Shown here piece by piece: positions 59,263 to 64,000 of a stretch of DNA of 64,000 nucleotides; the stretch's first letter is position 1; every line of letters starts with the position of its first letter. The notes beneath the pieces are model-generated. The model saw only the letters and a program-made list of their open reading frames with translations. It had not been told where the DNA came from and made no database searches. The DNA is from Vespa crabro. Its lineage: Eukaryota; Arthropoda; Insecta; Hymenoptera; Vespidae. Location of the stretch: positions 3,984,253-4,048,252 of the forward strand of contig NC_060976.1 in assembly GCF_910589235.1 (NCBI RefSeq), in the 5' to 3' direction. A program made the translations under genes and the position numbers.

Positions 59263-61211
59263 GTCCTTTAGATTTTATTAAAATATTGCAATTAAAAAAG
59301 GATAGGATTTGTTTTATCAACGTGTTTATTATTTGGAGTGTAAAAAAAAGTAATAGTACGAGTCGCAATACTTGATCGCTTTAAGCTGATATCGAACCGT
59401 TTTCTACGACTGTGTATAATGATCGTTGCTTCTGGCAAGAAACAAGCACAAAGAACTTAAACAAAGGAAGCCGATGAATAAAGTAACATTCCTTAGCGGC
59501 CGGCTATAAAGATTTGTTTAAGTCGTTTTTCATTTGGTCGTAATTCGGAGAACTAGAGAATGAACGAACGGAAAGCGATAAGAACGACCATTTAAACAAT
59601 TACTCGGATATTACTGAGTCATCGGAAAGACAAAAGTGCGCACGTACGATCGATTAAAATGGCATTATCCAAAAACTTTCCTTAATATTTTACAAGAGTG
59701 ATATATAAAAGGAATCAATTTTGTAAAAAAAATTGATTTAGGAACAAGTATAGTTTATATCGAATATTATTCTTTCCTATCTCTAAGGGCGATAAGAGAT
59801 AATTTATAATAGGAGGTTTCAAAGAACTGAAAAAGTCGGTGACAGTGAAAGAAGAATGGCCGAATCTCTCGTTAGACAGCATCGCTTTAATATTACTTTC
59901 CGATCGGCACCTTCGACCGGACCTTCGACGAATCCGATACACCGGTGGCAAAGGCAACGGTAGTAAATCAGTCGACGAGAAAGCTGCCATTCCCGTTGGT
60001 GTTGCCAACCTCGCTCTAGTCAGAGAGGGTTGGATGGGTAGGACAACACGTAACTGCCATCGATATGCAAGTACTCGCTTTTCCAGCTTCCTTCGACATC
60101 TCTCGAAGCCACAAGCAGTGTCGACCGTTTAGTAACCTGGACTATAGAAGTACATAGGACCTCTCGAAGGTTACGAAACATACACCATCGATCGTGGTTC
60201 TTGCAAGTCAATCAAGATTGATGTAGATTCCTATAGAGTTCGATGTTGATCGCTTTCACCGGCAAAATGTTACGAAACAATCAAGTCATGAATAGCCTCT
60301 CCCTCTTCATTCAAGGACAGAGAACTTGATTATTTTTAAAGTTAATTTGGAGATTGCTTTTCTTTAATCGTACGCCATTTTAATCTACGCGCCTTTTTAA
60401 TCATTTATGCATCCATTTGACAACTCGACAGAGGCAGAGAGAGAAAGAGAGTTGAATTATTAAAACCTGTTATAAAAAAAAAAAAAAAAGAAAAAAAAAA
60501 AAAGAAAGAAAAAATAAAGAATTACATTTGGCACAAGAACGATTTGTCGTCTCTCAAGATTTTACGATTTCGCAACTTTTGAAAATGGCCTGAGATCACA
60601 GGAAAGCCGACGACAAAAAGAAGAATAGTAGAAATGAAAACTAACACGAACACTATGCCATCTCCTGCGAGTACAATCATTATCTATGCGCCCCTAGAGA
60701 TCTCGAAAACAACGATCGGTTGTGGTCGGACCTTACTCGAGATAGTAAGAGCGAAAGGAAATCTCTGAGCCGCATCCTCGCGATCGCAAGGACACGCGGG
60801 ACAAACGATGATAGATCGTACTTTCTTACCGAAGTCGTTTTTTATTTTTATCTCCCAGGGCGATCTCCGATATCTGTACGTCCGATAGATCGTTTATAAA
60901 AACAAAGTATCAACTAAAATTTTTACCTTTGCCACCGTTAACAAGATGTCTGTTAAACTTCCGCTTTGTATTCCAGTGGATCGACTTACTCGAAATTTTA
61001 TGAATCGTTTTCAATGCGTACCTAAAGTTACAACCAGTACTTTCCGATTTTCTAAATGTTTTAGTACTTACCAGTTTGTTCCCAGACCCCTACAACTCAA
61101 TGCTATCTTATCAATTTTTAAGAAACACCATTCTCTTTAAGTGCACATCGATCAGAGGTAAGTTAAAAGAATGTACGTTGAACATATAATTATCTAGGAT
61201 AATAAAGGCCC

Positions 61212-61266
61212 CTATACATATACATACATATATACATATATATGTGTGTGTGTGTGTATATATACA
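61212..61266. repeat. (TACA)n(TA)n(TG)n compound array
   Basis: Alternating purine-pyrimidine tract of about 55 bp. Confidence 0.93.
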
Positions 61267-62728
61267 TGCACGAGAGAGTAGGGCGAAGCGAGATAAAAGA
61301 AGAAAAAAGAAACACGGAGACACGATGATGGACGCTCTTTGAAGAGGAGGACAGTTTCGGTCGCTGCAGGAATCAGAAATCGATTGTTCGGCAATAACAA
61401 TTCGGTGCACTCAGCTGAACAGGAGGAAGAAGCTCGATATAAAGGGAGAGAAAAAGAGAAAGATGGAACGGACTAAGAGAGAGAGAGAGAGAGAGAGTGG
61501 GGGTAACCGAGACTGGAGTACTACTTTCGCGTCGGCCCAATATCTGCGAGTGCATTTTTCCAGATATCGGATGGAAGACAAGCGGCCGAAATAGATGGTA
61601 CGTAGACGAGGACAGCCGACGATACCAAAACACAACGATTCTTTCGAGCACGCGCGGACAAAACAGCCTCCTATTTGGACAATCAATCTAAAAGTAGGAA
61701 AAGGATGTCCTGCGCACCATGCGAGAACAAGCTTATGAGACCAAGAACGTTCGACATTTCACTTATGCAAGATATTATTCTCTCTGTATCTTTATAAATG
61801 CGCGTACATAAAAATGAGAAAAATGATATGGTCGTTAGAGAAAGAAAAGAGAAGAGACAGAGATACGTCTTCTTACGAAGTATAGTTAGGAGTGATACGG
61901 GAAGATTCCTTACATCGTAAAACGCTCGTATCTTCCGATTTGGCGTTATGGCCAAAAGGAAATAACACGGTTTACAATCATCCGATGCAGTATTACCGTG
62001 GCACGAAAAACGAACGCCCGGGGAAAAGTAAAAAAGGAACGTGCCGCGAGAGGCAAGTTAAACGACCTCCTGAATCATTAATTCTATTGTTCAGCCTCTA
62101 ATGATTTTCTAAACATCTAAAAGATTTAACCCATATAAAGTAGATACGCGGAACAAACAACGAACGAGTGATCCATACCGAATACTCTTGTCTATCGCCA
62201 CTCGTTATTCCGAATTCATACATATGTGTACATTCTACTAGATGCATATATTCCTTCTTCGAATATGCGGACCACTAAAAAATGGATATTGCTATGATAT
62301 ATAAGCGTGATCCAATTTACCGAAGGTGCATGCAAAAATTTTTACGTTTATGACCGGCAACTCATAATGTTCCGGGATGCCTCGAAAGCCCATCGTGCGC
62401 GCAAGGCTTTGTGGCCTACAACAAGATTAAAGAGAGAAAGGATAAAGTATGAGAGCGCTAGGATGATGCCTGTAGTAAAGCAATCGAGGCCCGTTACTAT
62501 TCCCTCTCTATCCATCTCTCTCAGTGCAATAATTTCGCTATCGAAAGAGTCAAACTCAAAGTGGTAATATAATGCAGAAAATAATACGTAATTAGAAAAT
62601 AAAATGTAAAAATATGTCGGTGTATAGTGATTATAGAAGCATCACTACCACTATTGCAGCAGCATCAGCAGCGGCACTAGAAGCACCACCGTTGGCCCGG
62701 GAAAGTCGAAGCGGGTAAGAGAAGAAGG

Positions 62729-62730
<2 letters not shown>

Positions 62731-62766
<36 letters not shown>
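62731..62766. repeat. (GA)18 microsatellite
   Basis: Perfect array. Confidence 0.95.
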
Positions 62767-62767
<1 letters not shown>

Positions 62768-62921
62768 GTGAATGAGAGAAAATTAGAATGGTTGAGAAGA
62801 CGGTAGGTGGGCGGAAGGAGAAAGACAAAAGGGTGAGAGTGTGAACGGATAAAGGCTGAGAGGAAGAAAAGGTGCGAGATAGTCGAAGGCGAGAATAACT
62901 AACAGTGATGGGAGCGAAAGA

Positions 62922-63019
62922 GTGAGTGAGTGAGTGAGTGAACGAGCGAGCGAGCGAGTGACTGAGTCAGAGAAAGATAGAGAGAGGGTAAGAGAGAGAG
63001 GGAGAGAGAGAGAGAGAGA
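62922..63019. repeat. (GTGA)5(GCGA)4 and (GA)n arrays
   Basis: Five GTGA units, four GCGA/GAGC units, then GA-rich DNA to 63019. The poly(Ser-Leu)-like - frames here are artefacts. Confidence 0.93.
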
Positions 63020-63217
63020 AAAGTGGCAAGGGCTGCACAATGCTGGAACGAGGGACGCGTAAACTTAATTGACAAGCACAGGTGGCGCTTAAACCTGACT
63101 ACCCTTCGCCCGTACTTAACTACTTGCTCGGTGTTCTGCCTCTGTAAGATCGAAGCGGCATTCCTGTTTGCAGAACCCGCGCAAAATTGCTGCTTTCGTG
63201 GAATGAAGTTTTGTTCG

Positions 63218-63242
63218 GCGAACGAACGAACGAACGAACGAA
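63218..63242. repeat. (GAAC)6 array
   Basis: Six GAAC/CGAA units. Confidence 0.95.
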
Positions 63243-63864
63243 AGATGGAACGAAACGAAATTGAAATCGCGATCCGAGCGGAACAGCAATTGAACCGATT
63301 CAAGGGTTTCTTGTCTTGAGGTTTACCTAGTAAGGGCATCCTCCCCCTTCTTGCTTTCCCGTAGTTCTTCCTTCGGTGACCCTCGTAGAAAAACGAGACT
63401 ACCATAAAATGTAAATTGTATGATGACTTAAGGCTTGATCCACTTCGTTTCTGAGACGAACGAGACGACCGGGAATCTTTCTTCGATATATAAAACGGTA
63501 AAACAAAGAAAAAGGATAAAATAAGATTCTCCTCTCTGTTTCATATCGTTCAAATGAAAGACGAAGGGATAGAAATAAAGTATTCCTATAGATTTAAACG
63601 TGGATGACTCGCTTTAGCCGGATTTCTCAACGTTAACTATTATCGTTTAGAACTACGCGTATGAATCTTTAATCATTCTGGTTCACTGTACGTGAAAGAG
63701 GCTCGGCGGTTTGCATTGCACCCTCGTTGGCTGAGCGCGTAAAAAATTAACGACCTGTCTTCCGGGGTCAAACACGACGTCGATCGACACGCCCCTTTGG
63801 AGTAAGTGAAGCGGATACGATAGAAGAAAAGAAAAAAAGAAACGAGCGGATTTTTCATCTTTTT

Positions 63865-63868
<4 letters not shown>

Positions 63869-63910
<42 letters not shown>
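63869..63910. repeat. (CT)21 microsatellite
   Basis: Perfect array. Confidence 0.95.
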
Positions 63911-63912
<2 letters not shown>

Positions 63913-64000
63913 ATGTCTTTTTCTCGTACATGTAAACCATTCTATAGCAAAGTTTACAATATCATAGTGGTTATCGACTAGGGATACTTTGTCGATAACG

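Larger units (their letters stand above)
54000..64000. other. Noncoding stretch with many arrays
   Basis: AT-rich DNA with GC-balanced patches at 57420-57720 and 59840-60150. T-rich (57881-57957) and A-rich (60473-60513) tracts are present. A spliced-exon reading around 61088-61157 (acceptor TTTGTTCCCAG, donor AGAG|GTAAGTTA) is possible, but two frames are open, so it is not called. Confidence 0.5.

Noticed and set aside
62899..63405. 168-codon - strand frame
   Set aside because: The C-terminal third is the GTGA/GCGA and GA arrays; the rest shows no recognisable motif.
1..64000. tRNA, rRNA, CRISPR arrays, telomeric TTAGG repeats and transposase genes
   Set aside because: I looked for T-loop motifs, spaced repeats, (TTAGG)n and known transposase motifs by eye and found none. 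A covariance-model tRNA search and a repeat library search would settle it.

Overview
The window looks like nuclear DNA of an insect, most likely an aculeate hymenopteran (ant, bee or wasp). This is an inference from composition. The DNA is AT-rich with long A/T runs, CpG is plainly not depleted (ACG, TCG and CGA words are everywhere), GA/CT microsatellites are extremely dense, and there are no recognisable transposon ORFs, operons, CRISPR arrays or rRNA genes. I cannot name the species.

No complete gene can be called. The long open frames are mostly artefacts. Those crossing CT arrays translate as poly(Ser-Leu), those crossing GA arrays as poly(Arg-Glu), and several frames on both strands are often open together. 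What remains is a set of short, unlinked exon candidates in which an open frame meets good splice signals. On the + strand these lie near 7.26, 13.67, 28.07, 32.19, 39.88, 44.47, 45.98 and 52.13 kb; on the - strand near 47.1, 52.9 and 53.8 kb. None matches a protein family I recognise. They could be exons of one or more long-intron genes, exons of noncoding RNAs, or chance. The sequence fits a gene desert or very large introns.

Layout. 1-13 kb: AT-rich unique DNA with CT arrays almost all in one orientation. 13-20 kb: GA and CT arrays, a G-run and AT-rich DNA. 20.4-24 kb: a GC-richer, structured stretch with two clear hairpins, a TATA/Inr promoter candidate and a 74-bp GA array. 24-36 kb: AT-rich DNA with a diverged 77-bp tandem duplication and long CT and GAA arrays. 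36.2-36.6 kb: a compact enhancer-like block with a 9-bp inverted repeat. 37-48 kb: GA-dominated arrays, a CRE flanked by two ETS-type sites, two TATA promoter candidates and several inverted repeats. 48.4-48.7 kb: two mutually exclusive hairpins. 51.1-52.2 kb: the most GC-rich block, with Z-DNA-prone sequence, long CT arrays and a candidate signal-peptide exon, which could be a promoter plus first exon. 53-64 kb: AT-rich DNA with more arrays.

The best-supported features are the repeats, read directly from the sequence. Promoters and exons are low-confidence hypotheses. I found no convincing new multi-gene system. The most unusual property is the number, length and local strand polarity of the GA/CT arrays.
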